From contig NZ_CP052860.1 of NCBI RefSeq assembly GCF_012935715.1, positions 2,046,001 to 2,110,000 on the forward strand: a stretch of DNA of 64,000 bases, written 5' to 3'. The notes under the pieces were generated by a model that did not search any database, was not told where the DNA came from, and saw nothing but the letters and a program-made list of their open reading frames with translations. The first letter of the stretch is position 1, and every line of letters begins with the position of its first letter. A program made the translations under genes and the position numbers. This DNA comes from Pseudomonas sp. ADAK13 (GTDB lineage Bacteria; Pseudomonadota; Gammaproteobacteria; Pseudomonadales; Pseudomonadaceae). Shown here one piece after another: positions 1 to 9,343 of this stretch.

Positions 1-111
1 TAAAAATACTATTTAAGAATGTTTATATAACCAGAAAGAATTTTCTGATGGGACGTGGGGTTGCGCGGGGTTTGGGGGCTGAAAATACCGAAGCAAGAAC
101 GAGTGCTGTAT

Positions 112-206
112 TTGTGGCGAGGGAGCTTGCTCCCGCTGGACTGCGTAGCAGTCCCATTTTTGGGGGGCGCTGCGCACCCCAGCGGGAGCAAGCTCCCTCG
201 CCACAA
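112..206. repeat. REP doublet (REPIN-like), GTGGCGAGGGAGCTTGC class
   Basis: Two inverted copies of a TTGTGGCGAGGGAGCTTGC-type palindrome flank a short spacer that itself contains CTGCGTAGCAG and GCGCTGCGC hairpins. The same repeat recurs at about 3525-3618, and as a single palindrome at 58757. It lies just beyond the stop codon of the minus-strand GGDEF-EAL gene, the usual intergenic place for Pseudomonas REP sequences, and could stabilise or end that transcript. The first 110 bases of the window are AT-rich and hold no gene I can support. Confidence 0.85.
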
Positions 207-220
207 AACCCACATGATGT

Positions 221-2131
221 TCAGCGAATGATCGGCGCCCTCGCCCAATCCAGCTCACTGGCCGGCATCGGCCGACCAAACCAGTACCCCTGGCCCAGGT
301 CACACCGCTGCTCCAACAGAAACCGCGCCTGCTCGACCTGCTCGATACCCTCGGCGTGCACCTGCATGCCCATGCTCTGCGCCAACGCGATCACCACCCG
401 CACGATCGCCGCGTCGTCTTCATCCCACGGCAACCCGGCGACAAAGCCCTGATCAATCTTGAGCTTCTGCACCGGCAACCGCTTGAGCCGCAGCAGCGAT
501 GAGTAACCGGTGCCAAAGTCATCAATGGCCAGGCGCAAGCCCAACTCCCGCAGGCGGTGCATTTGTTCAAGGGCGACTTCCGGGTCTTCCATTACCGCGC
601 TTTCGGTGACTTCCAATTCCAGGAATGCCGGATCCAGCCCCGTATCGTGCAGCACCTTGGCCACTTGCTCATACAGCTCGCGCCGGGCAAACAGGCGGCT
701 GGACACGTTCACCGCGAGGAACGTAAGCGGTGCGCCGCCGGCCAGCCACTGGCACATCTGGCGGCAGGCCTGGTCCATGACCCAGGCGTCGATATCGGCG
801 ATCAGCCCGGTACGCTCGGCAATCGGGATGAATTCCCCCGGCGGCACCAGCCCGCGCTCCGGGTGCTGCCAGCGCACCAGGGCTTCGACGCCGATCAGGC
901 GGCTGTTCTGCAGGTCGTGCACCGGTTGGTAGTAAACCCGCAGCTCTTGCTGGTCGAGGGCGCGGCGCAGTTCGCCGGCCATTTCGACACGGTGCTGGGC
1001 GTGGGCGGTGAGTTCTTCGGTGTACAAGGCGTAGCCTTCGCGGCCGGCGCTCTTGGCCTTGAACAGCGCCGAATCGGCGTTGCGCAGCAGTTGCTCGGCG
1101 CTCAGGGCATCGCTGGGGAACAGGCTGATGCCAATGCTGGCGCTGATAAACAGCTGATGGCCGTCGAAGATGAACGGTTCTTTCATCCCATCGAGAATAC
1201 GTTGCGCCAGGGCGGCCGCCTGAACCACCTGTGGACAACTTTCCGCCAGCACCGCGAACTCGTCGCCCCCCAGGCGCGCCAGGGTCACGCCGGGGCCGAA
1301 CAGGCCTTGCAGGCGTTCGCCGACGGCCTTGAGCAACTGGTCGCCGACGTTGTGGCCAAGGCTGTCGTTGATGATCTTGAAGTGGTCCAGGTCCAGCAAC
1401 AGCAAGGCGCAGCCGCGTTTATGGATCTGCGCCGAGGCCAGGGCCTGTTCGGCGCGGTCGGTGAACAGCAGGCGGTTGGGCAGGTCGGTCAGCGGGTCGT
1501 GGTGGGCGAGGTGCGCCAGTTCGTGCTCGGAGTGCTTGATGGCGCTGATGTCGGAGAACACCGCGACGTAGTGGCTGATGTTGCCCTGCTCATCGCGGAT
1601 GACGCGGATGGTCTGCCACTGTGGATAAATTTCGCCGCTTTTACGGCGGTTCCAGATTTCGCCGCTCCATTCGCCTTCGCGCTCCAGGGTCTGGAACATC
1701 TGTTGATAGAAGCTCGCGGAGTGGCGCCCGGACTTGAACAGGCTCGGCTGGCGGCCCAACACGTCTTCGCCCTGGTAGCCGGTGATTTCGATAAAGGCCC
1801 GGTTGACGTGCACGATCAGCCCCTGCGCATCGGTAACCAGCACGCCTTCGCGGGTGCAATCGAACACAGCGGCGGCCTGGCGCAGCCGCTCGCGGTTTTC
1901 CTTGAGGGGCTGCTGGATCAGGTTTGCCCGGGCAAAACGGGCGCAAAGCAGATAAATCACCAGGGCGCTCAGGCCAATCCAGATATAGCCCCGCAGCGCC
2001 AGCCAATGGATCACTTGCGCCGGTTCGTCGGAAAGTTTGATCAACAGGTGCTGGCTGAGCTGTATCCACACAATGGAAACCAGCAGGTACAACAGCCCCG
2101 CACGCAGGGCACCTCGGTATGAAAACAGCAT
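221..2131 (-). CDS. Membrane PAS-GGDEF-EAL c-di-GMP signalling protein
   Basis: This protein makes or breaks down the second messenger cyclic di-GMP at the inner membrane. Two hydrophobic segments (about residues 9-31 and 48-66) are followed by a PAS domain (about 85-200), a GGDEF domain with an intact GGDEF signature at 288-292, and an EAL domain with the EAL motif at 416-418 and a DDFGTGYSS loop. There is no RxxD inhibitory site in front of GGDEF. An intact EAL domain usually means phosphodiesterase activity, with GGDEF acting as a GTP sensor or a second activity; the net direction cannot be read from sequence. It is divergent from desA, the arrangement I recall for P. aeruginosa PA0285 (PipA) and PA0286 (DesA). 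Orthology to PipA is likely but unproven, so no symbol is given. Confidence 0.9.
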   Translation of the reverse strand: MLFSYRGALRAGLLYLLVSIVWIQLSQHLLIKLSDEPAQVIHWLALRGYIWIGLSALVIYLLCARFARANLIQQPLKENRERLRQAAAVFDCTREGVLVTDAQGLIVHVNRAFIEITGYQGEDVLGRQPSLFKSGRHSASFYQQMFQTLEREGEWSGEIWNRRKSGEIYPQWQTIRVIRDEQGNISHYVAVFSDISAIKHSEHELAHLAHHDPLTDLPNRLLFTDRAEQALASAQIHKRGCALLLLDLDHFKIINDSLGHNVGDQLLKAVGERLQGLFGPGVTLARLGGDEFAVLAESCPQVVQAAALAQRILDGMKEPFIFDGHQLFISASIGISLFPSDALSAEQLLRNADSALFKAKSAGREGYALYTEELTAHAQHRVEMAGELRRALDQQELRVYYQPVHDLQNSRLIGVEALVRWQHPERGLVPPGEFIPIAERTGLIADIDAWVMDQACRQMCQWLAGGAPLTFLAVNVSSRLFARRELYEQVAKVLHDTGLDPAFLELEVTESAVMEDPEVALEQMHRLRELGLRLAIDDFGTGYSSLLRLKRLPVQKLKIDQGFVAGLPWDEDDAAIVRVVIALAQSMGMQVHAEGIEQVEQARFLLEQRCDLGQGYWFGRPMPASELDWARAPIIR

Positions 2132-2297
2132 ATGGTCAGTAATCCTTACTAAAAAACCAGAATCGCCCTACAAAGGGTCAGGATTATAGAATAGGAAACA
2201 CCTTGTAAGTCTTATCTGAAACGGTGACTGGTTTTATCCGCAAAGGGAGTGATAATGCGGATGCTGTTTTTTTCTTTATCTGAGGGCCATACAGCCT

Positions 2298-3482
2298 ATG
2301 TGGTACAACGGTTTTCTTGACTTGTCGGCCTGGCAACTGGTGGCAGTCACTCTGTTGATGACCCACGTGACCATTGTCGGGGTCACGGTCTATCTGCACC
2401 GCTATTCAGCCCACCGCTCCCTGGAGCTCAATGCTGGCCTGAAACACTTCTTCCGCTTCTGGCTGTGGCTCACCACGGCGCAGAACACCCGCGAGTGGAC
2501 CGCTATCCACCGTAAACACCACGCCAAGTGCGAAACCGTCGACGATCCCCACAGCCCGGTGATCAAGGGCCTGTCCACTGTTCTGCGCAAAGGCGCCGAG
2601 CTGTACCGCGCCGAGGCCGAAAACCCCGAGACCCTGCGTATCTACGGCAAGAACTGCCCGGAAGACTGGATCGAACGCAAGCTCTACACCCCGTACCCGC
2701 TGCTGGGCGTGGCAATCATGGGCGTGATCGACCTGCTGCTGTTCGGCACCATCGGCATCACCATCTGGGCCATCCAGATGATGTGGATTCCGTTCTGGGC
2801 CGCCGGCGTGATCAACGGCCTGGGCCATGCCATCGGCTACCGCAATTTCGAATGCCGCGACGCGGCGACCAACCTGATTCCCTGGGGCATCATCGTTGGC
2901 GGCGAAGAGCTGCATAACAACCACCACACCTACCCCAACTCCGCCAAGCTGTCGGTGAAGAAGTGGGAGTTCGACCTGGGCTGGGCCTGGATCAAAGTGT
3001 TCAGCTTCCTGCGCCTGGCCAAGGTGCAACGGGTCGCGCCGATCGCCCACCGGGTCGAAGGCAAGGGCCACCTGGACATGGACACCGCCATGGCGATCCT
3101 CAACAACCGTTTCCAGATCATGGCCCAGTACCGCAAGTTGGTGATTGGCCCGCTGGTCAAGCAGGAACTGGAGAAGGTCGATCACTCGGTGCGCCACCAG
3201 TTCCATCGCGCCAAGCGCCTGTTGTCGCGGGAAACCAGCCTGCTGGATGACCGTCACCACGTGCGCATCCAAAGCATGCTGGAACACAGCCAGGCCCTGA
3301 AAGTGATCTACGAAAAGCGCCTGGCGCTGCAACAGATCTGGCTGAAAACCAGCACCAACGGGCATGACATGCTGGCGGCGATCAAGGAATGGGTACACGA
3401 GGCCGAGGCCAGCGGGATTCAATCCCTGCGGGACTTTGCCCACCAGTTGAAAACCTATTCGCTACGGCCTGCCGCGGTCTGA
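2298..3482 (+). CDS. desA: Fatty acid desaturase DesA (delta-9 type)
   Basis: This inner-membrane di-iron desaturase puts a cis double bond into acyl chains of existing phospholipids, which adjusts membrane fluidity. The three histidine boxes are present: HRYSAH near residue 35, HRKHH near residue 72 and HNNHH near residue 205. Hydrophobic stretches lie between them at the N-terminus and at about residues 140-180. The 394-residue length and nearly the whole sequence fit P. aeruginosa DesA. The ATG start has a GAGGG ribosome-binding site about 11 bases upstream. The gene is divergent from the c-di-GMP gene, so both promoters must lie in the 166-base AT-rich gap. A REP doublet follows the stop. 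Confidence 0.93.
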   Translation: MWYNGFLDLSAWQLVAVTLLMTHVTIVGVTVYLHRYSAHRSLELNAGLKHFFRFWLWLTTAQNTREWTAIHRKHHAKCETVDDPHSPVIKGLSTVLRKGAELYRAEAENPETLRIYGKNCPEDWIERKLYTPYPLLGVAIMGVIDLLLFGTIGITIWAIQMMWIPFWAAGVINGLGHAIGYRNFECRDAATNLIPWGIIVGGEELHNNHHTYPNSAKLSVKKWEFDLGWAWIKVFSFLRLAKVQRVAPIAHRVEGKGHLDMDTAMAILNNRFQIMAQYRKLVIGPLVKQELEKVDHSVRHQFHRAKRLLSRETSLLDDRHHVRIQSMLEHSQALKVIYEKRLALQQIWLKTSTNGHDMLAAIKEWVHEAEASGIQSLRDFAHQLKTYSLRPAAV

Positions 3483-3524
3483 TCACGGCTGTAGCGAGCC
3501 GATTTTTTGTGGCCAGGGAGCTGC

Positions 3525-3618
3525 TGTGGCGAGGGAGCTTGCTCCCGCTGGGCTGCGTAGCGGCCCCAAAATCTTGGGAGCGCTGCGCGCTCCAGCGGGA
3601 GCAATCTCCCTCGCCACA
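3525..3618. repeat. REP doublet (REPIN-like), same class as 112-206
   Basis: A TGTGGCGAGGGAGCTTGC palindrome and its inverted partner (AGCGGGAGCAATCTCCCTCGCC) enclose GCTGCGTAGC and GAGCGCTGCGCGCTC hairpins. A decayed half copy (TGTGGCCAGGGAGC) lies just before it, near 3508. The repeat fills much of the 322-base gap between desA and the next gene. The rest of the gap holds the promoter and leader of the diguanylate cyclase gene, in which I could not pick confident -35/-10 boxes. Confidence 0.85.
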
Positions 3619-3804
3619 GCAAGCCCCTCACCCCAACAGGCTCGCTCCTACAGGTTTCTGGCGCCATTTCTTGGTCGCCTCAAATCGACGCTGATAACGG
3701 AACTTCGCTGCAAATTCCCCCTCTCAAACAACACTTCGCCATCCCGGCGGCCCTTGTTGTGACCGCTGCCCAACCCCGCGGCATGCCCAGAGAGAGTTGT
3801 GCCG

Positions 3805-4803
3805 ATGGTCCCCGAACAGACCTTCACCGACCCACCCGTCCTCGACCAGCCACGACCGGCCGCCGCCGCTACGTTGCTGGCGCTGATGCATGCCCAGGGC
3901 GAAGTGGAGCGCTTGAGTGAACGCGAGCAACTGCTGAGTTCGCTGCTGGTCAGCGTGAACGCCGTGCTCTGGGCCATCGAGTGGGACACCCGCCGCGTGC
4001 TGTATGTCAGCCCGGCCTATGAGCGGGTTTTCGGACGTACGGCAGGCATGTTGCTCGCCGACTATCGGGAATGGCGCAACAGCATTCACCCCGAAGACCT
4101 CGACTACGCCGAACACAGCCTGGCCCAGGTGCTGCACAGCGGCGCCGTGGAAGACCGCGAGTACCGCATCATCACCGCCGACGGGCAGATCCGCTGGCTC
4201 AGCGACAAGTGCTACATCAACCAGCAGGCCGAGCCTGGCCAGCCGGTGATCGTCGTGGGCATGGCCGAAGACATCACTGAAAAGAAGCACCTGGAACTGG
4301 AGCTGCACCGCCTGGCCACCACCGACGTGCTGACCCGCAGCAGCAACCGCCGGCACTTCTTCGAGTGCGCCCACCACGAGTTCGAACGCGCCTGCCTGCA
4401 GGGCACGCCCCTGGCGTTCCTGCTGCTGGACATCGATGACTTCAAGGTGGTCAACGACACCTACGGCCACCTGGAGGGCGATCAGGTGTTGCAGCGTATC
4501 GCCGAGAGCGGTCGAGGAGTGCTGCGCCGTGGCGACCTGTTCGGGCGCATTGGCGGCGAAGAATTCGCCGCCGTGCTACCCGGCTGTGCGCCGGAGATGG
4601 CAATGCAAGTGGCCGAACGCCTGGGGCACGAGATTGCGCAACTGAGTTTCAGCCATGACGGTGAGAGCTTCGCGGTCACGGTCAGCCAGGGCCTGGCCAG
4701 CCTGACCGCCGAGGACGCCAACGTAGACAGCCTGTTCGCCCGTGCCGACGCCGCAATGTATGAGGCCAAGCGCCAGGGCAAAAACCGCGTGCTCACGGGC
4801 TGA
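3805..4803 (+). CDS. PAS-GGDEF diguanylate cyclase
   Basis: This cytoplasmic enzyme is predicted to make c-di-GMP from two GTP. A PAS domain (about residues 38-155) with the typical end 'GMAEDITEKK' leads into a GGDEF domain with an active GGEEF loop at about 250-254. An RRGD inhibitory site (RxxD) lies exactly five residues before it, so product inhibition is expected. There is no signal peptide or membrane segment. An in-frame GTG lies 6 bases upstream, but the AGAGAG ribosome-binding site sits 8 bases from this ATG and only 2 from the GTG, so I chose the ATG. Gene order near desA matches what I recall of P. aeruginosa PA0290. The stop is followed by a REP doublet. Confidence 0.9.
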   Translation: MVPEQTFTDPPVLDQPRPAAAATLLALMHAQGEVERLSEREQLLSSLLVSVNAVLWAIEWDTRRVLYVSPAYERVFGRTAGMLLADYREWRNSIHPEDLDYAEHSLAQVLHSGAVEDREYRIITADGQIRWLSDKCYINQQAEPGQPVIVVGMAEDITEKKHLELELHRLATTDVLTRSSNRRHFFECAHHEFERACLQGTPLAFLLLDIDDFKVVNDTYGHLEGDQVLQRIAESGRGVLRRGDLFGRIGGEEFAAVLPGCAPEMAMQVAERLGHEIAQLSFSHDGESFAVTVSQGLASLTAEDANVDSLFARADAAMYEAKRQGKNRVLTG

Positions 4804-4818
4804 CGCACCACGACTCCC

Positions 4819-4924
4819 TGTGGGAGCTGGCTTGCCTGCGATAGCATCACCTCGGTGCAACTGACACACCGAGGTGCCTGCATCGCGGGCAAGCCCGGCT
4901 CCTACAAAAGCCAGCTCCCACACT
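4819..4924. repeat. REP doublet (REPIN), GTGGGAGC..GGCTTGCC class
   Basis: The unit TGTGGGAGCTGGCTTGCC is followed by a CACCTCGGTG/CACCGAGGTG stem, an inverted GCATCGCGGGCAAGCCCGG unit and then an extra half copy, CCAGCTCCCACA. It sits between convergent genes (the diguanylate cyclase on plus, the HDOD regulator on minus), where it could serve as a two-way transcript end. It belongs to a different class from the repeat at 112 and to the same class as the one at 57676. Confidence 0.85.
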
Positions 4925-4939
4925 GGCCCGCATCGCCTG

Positions 4940-6148
4940 TCAGGTTTTGCGCATACGCGCCAATTCCGGCAAACCCACCTTGAGCAAGCGTGCGGTCTTG
5001 CCTTTGGCCAGCGCCTCGACGCCTTCATGCTCGGTCAGCCGTGCCAGTTGCGCCGCCAGGTTCATCACCAGCGCTTCCCGGGAATACACCCCGCCTTCCA
5101 GCGAATAAATCGCCGCGATCAACTGGCGCAACTCCAGCGGCAAGCGCCAACGGGTGCGCAACGCCGAGCCATAGGCTGCACCGAAGGTGTAAAGAGACTC
5201 GCCTATCGCTTCGTCATCCAGTTCGCCGCCGCCCTGCAGCCAGTCTTGCAGGCACCGCAGCAAGGCCAGGTCGCCGAGGCGATGGAGGATGCCGGCGCTG
5301 TAGCAGCGCTCGTGATCCAGGTCGAGCATGCGCGCCAGGCTGCGGGCGTAGTCGGCGGTGCGTTGGGACAGTTGCCAGTGACGCTCGGCGTAATCCACAA
5401 GGCTTGGGTCGCTCAGCACCACGTTGTGCTTGAGGGCGAGCCCCAGGATCAGGTTCATGCTCTGCCCGGCCGCCAGCTTGTGCAGGGCCATGGACAGGGT
5501 TTGCACCGGCGAACCGTGATGGCCTGCGCTGTTGGCGGCAGCGATCAGCACGGCAGTGATTTGCGGGTCCATGCGCACCTGCTCTTCCAGGCGCTTGAGG
5601 TCCAGGCCTTCCGGCTCCAGGCTGTGCTGCACCGCGGCCTGCACGTCGACCCGCAGCGGCGCGCCATCGGAGGCTTCGCGGCGCCGTTCCAGAAACACCG
5701 GCAAAGTCATGCCCGGCGCCAGGGCCGGGACTTCGCAGTACACCGTCTCGCCTTCATTCAGCAGCAGGTCTTGCAGGCGCTGGGTCAGGCCTTCCATGTT
5801 CAGCGGTTTGGTCAGGTACGCCGTCGGCGCCAGGGGCAAGGCTTCGCGCACGCTGGCGCTGTCGTTGCGGGTGCTCAGCAGGATAAACGGCAGCAGCGGC
5901 GAACGCCGTTGCTGGCGCACGCTGCGCAACAGGCTCAGGCCATCGACGCCGGGCAGCTCCCAGTCGGCGATGATCAGGTCATAGGGTTTCTCTCGCAGCA
6001 GCTCGGCGGCCCGCTGGCCATCGGCACACACATCCAGCCGTGCGTCACAGCGCACATTCAGCAACACCTGCTTGAGCAAATCCCGGGACCAGGGTTCGGC
6101 CTCGGCAATCAACACACGGGGTACAGCCGGTAAATCAACAGCAGTCAT
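4940..6148 (-). CDS. Response regulator with receiver and HDOD domains
   Basis: This is a cytoplasmic signalling protein. An N-terminal receiver domain (about residues 10-130) has the phosphoacceptor Asp62 in IIADWELPG, a Ser/Thr switch in LLSTRND and the conserved Lys in LTKPL. The usual acidic pair near the N-terminus is degenerate: VLIAEAEP stands where most receivers have two adjacent acids, leaving one replaced by Ala. An HDOD domain follows (about 160-350). It is a non-enzymatic relative of HD hydrolases found in bacterial signalling and motility control. No DNA-binding output is visible, so it probably acts by protein contact. No histidine kinase is adjacent. Homologues lie near gabDT in other pseudomonads, as here. 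The partner and signal are unknown. Confidence 0.85.
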   Translation of the reverse strand: MTAVDLPAVPRVLIAEAEPWSRDLLKQVLLNVRCDARLDVCADGQRAAELLREKPYDLIIADWELPGVDGLSLLRSVRQQRRSPLLPFILLSTRNDSASVREALPLAPTAYLTKPLNMEGLTQRLQDLLLNEGETVYCEVPALAPGMTLPVFLERRREASDGAPLRVDVQAAVQHSLEPEGLDLKRLEEQVRMDPQITAVLIAAANSAGHHGSPVQTLSMALHKLAAGQSMNLILGLALKHNVVLSDPSLVDYAERHWQLSQRTADYARSLARMLDLDHERCYSAGILHRLGDLALLRCLQDWLQGGGELDDEAIGESLYTFGAAYGSALRTRWRLPLELRQLIAAIYSLEGGVYSREALVMNLAAQLARLTEHEGVEALAKGKTARLLKVGLPELARMRKT

Positions 6149-6237
6149 CCAGCACGCTCCATCGGCAATACCAGCACCTTAGACAAAGGAGCCGCCTGCG
6201 TACAATGAACAACGGCTGAATACCGTTCATCGGGCAC

Positions 6238-6266
6238 AAAAAAACCCGCCTGAGCGGGTTTTTTTG
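6238..6266 (-). terminator. Rho-independent terminator after gabT
   Basis: The stem ACCCGC/GCGGGT with loop CTGA is flanked by A and T runs on both sides, so it can stop transcription in either direction. It lies 21 bases past the gabT stop codon on the minus strand. Confidence 0.9.
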
Positions 6267-6286
6267 TCGATCAGGTCAACTTTTGA

Positions 6287-7564
6287 TCACAGCTCGGAGA
6301 AGCACTCTTCGATGATCGCCAGGCCTTTGTCCAGCTGCTCGTCCGGCGAGGTCAGCGGAACCAGCACGCGCAACACGTTGCCGTAGGTGCCGCAGGACAG
6401 CAGGATCAAGCCCTTGTCGCGAGCCTTGGCCACCACGGAAGCAACGGCAGCGGCGTTCGGCTTGTGGCTGTCGCCACCTTCAAACAGCTCGACCGCAATC
6501 ATCGCGCCCAGGGCACGCACTTCGCCGATCACCGGGTACTTGGCCTGGATAGCTTTCAGGCCGGTGACCAGGCGCTCGCCGACAGCCTTGCAGCGGTCCA
6601 GCAGGTGCTCTTCTTCGAACACTTCCATCACGGCCAGGGCCGCGGCGCAAGCAATCGGGCTACCGGCGTAGGTGCCGCCCAGGCCGCCTGGAGCAATGGC
6701 GTCCATGTATTCAGCCTTGCCGCACACACCGGCCAGCGGGAAGCCGCCTGCGATGGATTTGGCGAAGGTGGTCAGGTCGGCAGCAACGCCCATCTGTTCC
6801 ATGGCGAAGAAGGTACCGGTGCGGCCGGCGCCGGTTTGCACTTCGTCGGCGATCAGCAGGATGCCGTGCTTGTCGCACAGTTCACGCAGGCGCTTCATGA
6901 AGGATTTAGGCGCGACATAGAAACCGCCTTCGCCCTGCACCGGCTCGATGATGATGGCAGCGATATCACGCGGCTCGGCATCGTTCTTGAAGATGCGTTC
7001 GATGCTGGCGATGGAGTCGTCGTCGCTCACACCGTGCAGTTCGTTCGGGAACAGTGCGCGGAACACGCCGCCTGGCATCAGGCCCATGCCGGCCGAGTAC
7101 GGCACGACTTTGCCGGTCAGGCCCAGGGTCATCATGGTGCGACCGTGGTAGGCGCCAGTGAACGCGATCACGCCGGCACGGCCAGTGGCGGCACGCGCAA
7201 TTTTCACGGCGTTTTCTACCGCCTCGGAACCGGTGGTGACCAGCAGGGTTTTCTTGGCGAAATCACCCGGGACCTTGGCGTTAACTTTTTCGCACAGCTC
7301 AACGTACGGCTCGTAGGCCAGTACCTGGAAGCAGGTGTGAGTCAGCTTGTTCAGTTGCTCGGTCACGGCCGCGATGATTTTCGGGTGCACGTGGCCGGTG
7401 TTCAGCACGGCGATACCGCCGGCGAAGTCGATGAATTCGCGACCTTCAACGTCGGTCACGGTGGCGTTCTTCGCCGACTCGGCGAAGATCGGGTGAATCT
7501 GGCCAACACCGCGGGGTACAGCGGCTTCGCGGCGTTTCATCAGGGATGCGTTGGTCTTGCTCAT
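6287..7564 (-). CDS. gabT: 4-aminobutyrate aminotransferase GabT
   Basis: GabT moves the amino group of GABA to 2-oxoglutarate, giving succinate semialdehyde and glutamate. It is a class III PLP-dependent transaminase of the cytoplasm. The PLP lysine is Lys269 (TTFAKSIAGG), and Asp240 (ADEVQTGAGR) holds the pyridine nitrogen. The 425-residue length is normal. The start chosen is the ATG of MSKTNASL, with GAGGA 6 bases upstream; an upstream in-frame GTG at 7582 has no such site and would add six residues the family lacks. It lies 182 bases downstream of gabD, probably in one operon, and ends at a strong terminator. Confidence 0.97.
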   Translation of the reverse strand: MSKTNASLMKRREAAVPRGVGQIHPIFAESAKNATVTDVEGREFIDFAGGIAVLNTGHVHPKIIAAVTEQLNKLTHTCFQVLAYEPYVELCEKVNAKVPGDFAKKTLLVTTGSEAVENAVKIARAATGRAGVIAFTGAYHGRTMMTLGLTGKVVPYSAGMGLMPGGVFRALFPNELHGVSDDDSIASIERIFKNDAEPRDIAAIIIEPVQGEGGFYVAPKSFMKRLRELCDKHGILLIADEVQTGAGRTGTFFAMEQMGVAADLTTFAKSIAGGFPLAGVCGKAEYMDAIAPGGLGGTYAGSPIACAAALAVMEVFEEEHLLDRCKAVGERLVTGLKAIQAKYPVIGEVRALGAMIAVELFEGGDSHKPNAAAVASVVAKARDKGLILLSCGTYGNVLRVLVPLTSPDEQLDKGLAIIEECFSEL

Positions 7565-7746
7565 AAAGTCCTCATTCGCCACTCATCGGGTGGCGTGGTC
7601 CAAGGAATACGTGGCGGGGAGGCAACTACGGCAGCATGCGATGATCGACTGCCACAGCTTTCCCGGCCACTACGAATAACGGGGTGAAACACGCAAAGGG
7701 ACAGCGCTCTCGTGCCCTCTGCGTTTACTGCAATCTCGCGCCGGGC

Positions 7747-9189
7747 TTAGATGCCCAGGCAGAGGTATTTGATTTCCAGGTAATCCTCGATCCCGTACTT
7801 GGAGCCTTCACGGCCCAGGCCCGAAGCCTTGATGCCGCCGAACGGCGCCACTTCGTTGGAGATCAACCCGGTGTTGACGCCGACCATGCCGTATTCCAGG
7901 GCTTCCGCCACACGGAACACACGGCCCAGGTCGCGGGCATAGAAGTAGGACGCCAGGCCGAACTCGGTGTCGTTGGACATCGCGATCACTTCGGCTTCGT
8001 CTTTGAAGCGGAACAGCGGCGCCAATGGGCCGAAGGTTTCTTCCTTGGCCACGGCAGCGTCTTTCGGCACGTTGACCAGGATGGTCGGCTCGAAGAAATT
8101 GCCATCGATGACCTTACCGCCGGCCAGCAGGGTGGCGCCTTTGCTCAGGGCATCAGCGATGTGCTCCTGAACCTTGGCCACAGCCTTCTCGTCGATCAGC
8201 GGGCCAGTGGTGGTGCCCTCTTCCAGACCGTTGCCGATCTTCAGCTTGGCCACGGCCACTTTCAGTTTCTCGGCGAACGCGTCGTACACCGAATCCTGAA
8301 TGTACAGGCGGTTGGCGCAGACGCAGGTCTGGCCGTTGTTGCGGTACTTGGAAATGATCGCGCCTTCGACGGCCTTATCCAGGTCTGCGTCGTCGAACAC
8401 GATAAACGGCGCGTTGCCGCCCAGTTCCAGGGAGACTTTCTTGATGTCCTTGGCGCATTCGGCCATCAACTGGCGACCGATTTCGGTGGAGCCGGTGAAG
8501 GACAATTTACGCACGATCGGGTTGCTGGTCAGCTCGCTGCCGATATCGCCGGCGCTGCCGGAGACCACGCTGAACACGCCTTTCGGAATGCCGGCACGCT
8601 GGGCCAGCTCAGCCAGGGCGAACGCGGAGAACGGGGTTTGCGACGCAGGCTTGAGCACCATGGTGCAACCGGCGGCCAGGGCCGGGCCGGCTTTACGGGT
8701 GATCATCGCGGCCGGGAAGTTCCACGGCGTGATGGCGGCGGTAACGCCGATCGGCTGCTTGATCACGATCAGGCGCTTGTCCGGCTGGTGGCCGGGGATG
8801 ACGTCACCGTAGACACGCTTGGCTTCTTCGGCGAACCACTCGATGAACGAAGCGGCGTAAACGATTTCGCCCTTGGCTTCGGCCAGTGGCTTGCCCTGTT
8901 CCAGGGTCATCAGGCGGGCCAGGTCGTCCTGGTTCTCGATGATCAGTTCGAACCAGCGACGCAGCTTGTTGGCGCGGTCCTTGGCGGTGAGTGCACGCCA
9001 GGCCGGCAGGGCCTTGTCAGCGGCTTCAATGGCGCGACGGGTTTCGGCGGCACCCATTTTTGGCACGGTACCGAGGATTTCGCCGGTAGCGGGGTTGTTG
9101 ACCTTGATCGTTTGACCGTTGTCCGCATCGACCCAAGCGCCATCAATAAAGGCTTGCTGGCGGAACAACTGGGTGTCTTTGAGCTGCAT
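7747..9189 (-). CDS. gabD: Succinate-semialdehyde dehydrogenase GabD (NADP+)
   Basis: GabD oxidises succinate semialdehyde to succinate, the step after GabT, feeding GABA carbon into the TCA cycle. It has the full aldehyde dehydrogenase fold over 480 residues: general base Glu255 in SLELGGNAP, catalytic Cys289 in GQTCVCANR, and the TPWNFPAA and FTGSTEIGR cofactor segments. The start is the ATG of MQLKDTQL, with AAGGAAAG 6 bases upstream; a longer in-frame reading to 9276 would add 29 residues unlike the family. It is first in the gabD-gabT unit. The leader is about 165 bases and carries a dyad over the predicted start site, which suggests a repressor responding to GABA or a related amine. No such regulator gene lies next to it. 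Confidence 0.97.
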   Translation of the reverse strand: MQLKDTQLFRQQAFIDGAWVDADNGQTIKVNNPATGEILGTVPKMGAAETRRAIEAADKALPAWRALTAKDRANKLRRWFELIIENQDDLARLMTLEQGKPLAEAKGEIVYAASFIEWFAEEAKRVYGDVIPGHQPDKRLIVIKQPIGVTAAITPWNFPAAMITRKAGPALAAGCTMVLKPASQTPFSAFALAELAQRAGIPKGVFSVVSGSAGDIGSELTSNPIVRKLSFTGSTEIGRQLMAECAKDIKKVSLELGGNAPFIVFDDADLDKAVEGAIISKYRNNGQTCVCANRLYIQDSVYDAFAEKLKVAVAKLKIGNGLEEGTTTGPLIDEKAVAKVQEHIADALSKGATLLAGGKVIDGNFFEPTILVNVPKDAAVAKEETFGPLAPLFRFKDEAEVIAMSNDTEFGLASYFYARDLGRVFRVAEALEYGMVGVNTGLISNEVAPFGGIKASGLGREGSKYGIEDYLEIKYLCLGI

Positions 9190-9343
9190 GTCGGCTTTCC
9201 TTAACAGCACCGCGCACGCGCGGAGCGAATTAGAGTTGTTGAAAGGCGCCTTGAGGGCTGCCGTCAGGGAAATCATTCACTGGGCTGAAGCACGTAAATA
9301 GCGCACGAAAGGACAAATGTGCGGTTCAGCACCCAGACAAGAG

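Noticed and set aside
557..2122. 521-residue plus-strand open reading antisense to the GGDEF-EAL gene
   Set aside because: It is a shadow of a gene with clear catalytic motifs, and its composition is typical of antisense reading.
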